Positions 63,818 to 64,000 of a stretch of DNA of 64,000 nt are shown here, piece by piece. This DNA comes from Roseiconus nitratireducens (lineage in GTDB: Bacteria > Planctomycetota > Planctomycetia > Pirellulales > Pirellulaceae), in assembly GCF_008629675.1 (NCBI RefSeq), contig NZ_VWOX01000024.1, positions 1-64,000 on the forward strand, given 5' to 3'. A program made the position numbers and the translations under genes. Position 1 is the stretch's first letter; every line of letters starts with the position of its first letter. The notes under the pieces are model-generated. The model was not told the DNA's origin. It saw only the letters and a list, made by a program, of their open reading frames with translations, and made no database searches.

Positions 63818-64000
63818 ATGGGAAGCAAACAATCGCCGACGATGACTCGTGTCCTCAAAGCCATCTCCATCGTCGCACTCATGGCAACGTTCGCCCCCTG
63901 CTTGCTCTTTCTGGGCGGATGGATGGGACACGTCGCGGTAAAACATTGGACGCTTGCCGGGACCGTTGCCTGGTTTGTCACCACGCCGTGGTGGATGAGC
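63818..64000 (+). CDS. Membrane protein, partial (cut by window end)
   Basis: The first 61 codons, starting MGSKQSPTMTRVLKAISIV, are open to the window edge. Two hydrophobic stretches lie at about residues 15-35 and 43-58, so a small multi-helix membrane protein is likely. It begins two bases after the permease stop, so it is in the same operon. I do not recognise the family. Confidence 0.6.
   Translation, partial: MGSKQSPTMTRVLKAISIVALMATFAPCLLFLGGWMGHVAVKHWTLAGTVAWFVTTPWWMS

Overview
The window looks like a chromosomal segment of a planctomycete of the Rhodopirellula/Pirellulaceae type. This rests on a DUF1559 pseudopilin-like protein, a DUF1570-type metalloprotease, a DUF5690-type permease, secreted sulfatase-derived and PHP proteins, few clear Shine-Dalgarno sites, frequent GTG/TTG starts, and many short GC-rich palindromes between genes. 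All family assignments come from reading the translated sequence; no database search was run.

Layout. 0.1-15.5 kb is mainly core metabolism: a secreted hypothetical, a secreted metalloprotease, L-aspartate oxidase (nadB), a glycine-zipper protein, an internally duplicated ABC-2 permease, EpmB divergent from elongation factor P, the Mg2+ transporter MgtE, fumarase C, a phospholipid-methyltransferase-like enzyme and PabB. A tRNA-Lys(CTT) gene at 15.6 kb is followed by the N-terminal stub of an integrase. Beyond it lies an accessory stretch (15.8-22.2 kb) with a secreted barrel-like protein, a frameshifted Imm33/DUF2185-like lipoprotein, and a three-gene unit (DUF1559, lipoprotein, PepSY membrane protein) behind a good Fur-box candidate.

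22.4-26.7 kb is a compact phosphonate-utilisation candidate: iron-type alcohol dehydrogenase, DUF5690 permease, TIGR03364-type FAD oxidase and phosphonatase-like hydrolase. A membrane protein, a palindrome array and a methyltransferase follow.

29-56 kb is a large exopolysaccharide cluster. Two genes read leftward (Wza-like exporter and a cell-envelope lipoprotein). From 32.2 kb about 18 genes read rightward: a WecA-type initiating transferase with a C-terminal extension, a NusG paralogue, an animal-type UDP-glucose dehydrogenase, GDP-fucose synthesis (fcl, gmd), an O-antigen-ligase/TPR protein, a flippase, a polymerase, five glycosyltransferases, an acetyltransferase, a methyltransferase, a two-domain dehydrogenase and a heparinase-family lyase. 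The expected precursors are UDP-glucuronate and GDP-L-fucose, pointing to an acidic, fucose-containing, glycosaminoglycan-like polymer.

56-64 kb holds a leftward 1076-residue secreted protein whose N-terminus is an internally deleted sulfatase fused in frame to a duplicated module. After it come a secreted PHP-domain protein, L-rhamnose isomerase, a translationally coupled NCS1-like transporter, and a membrane protein cut by the window end.

Most notable: the phosphonate cassette, the sulfatase-relic fusion, the Fur-controlled DUF1559-PepSY unit, the eukaryote-like UGDH polysaccharide cluster with its own NusG paralogue, and several repeat families (a 139-bp higher-order duplication, a 145-bp MITE-like element, palindrome arrays).
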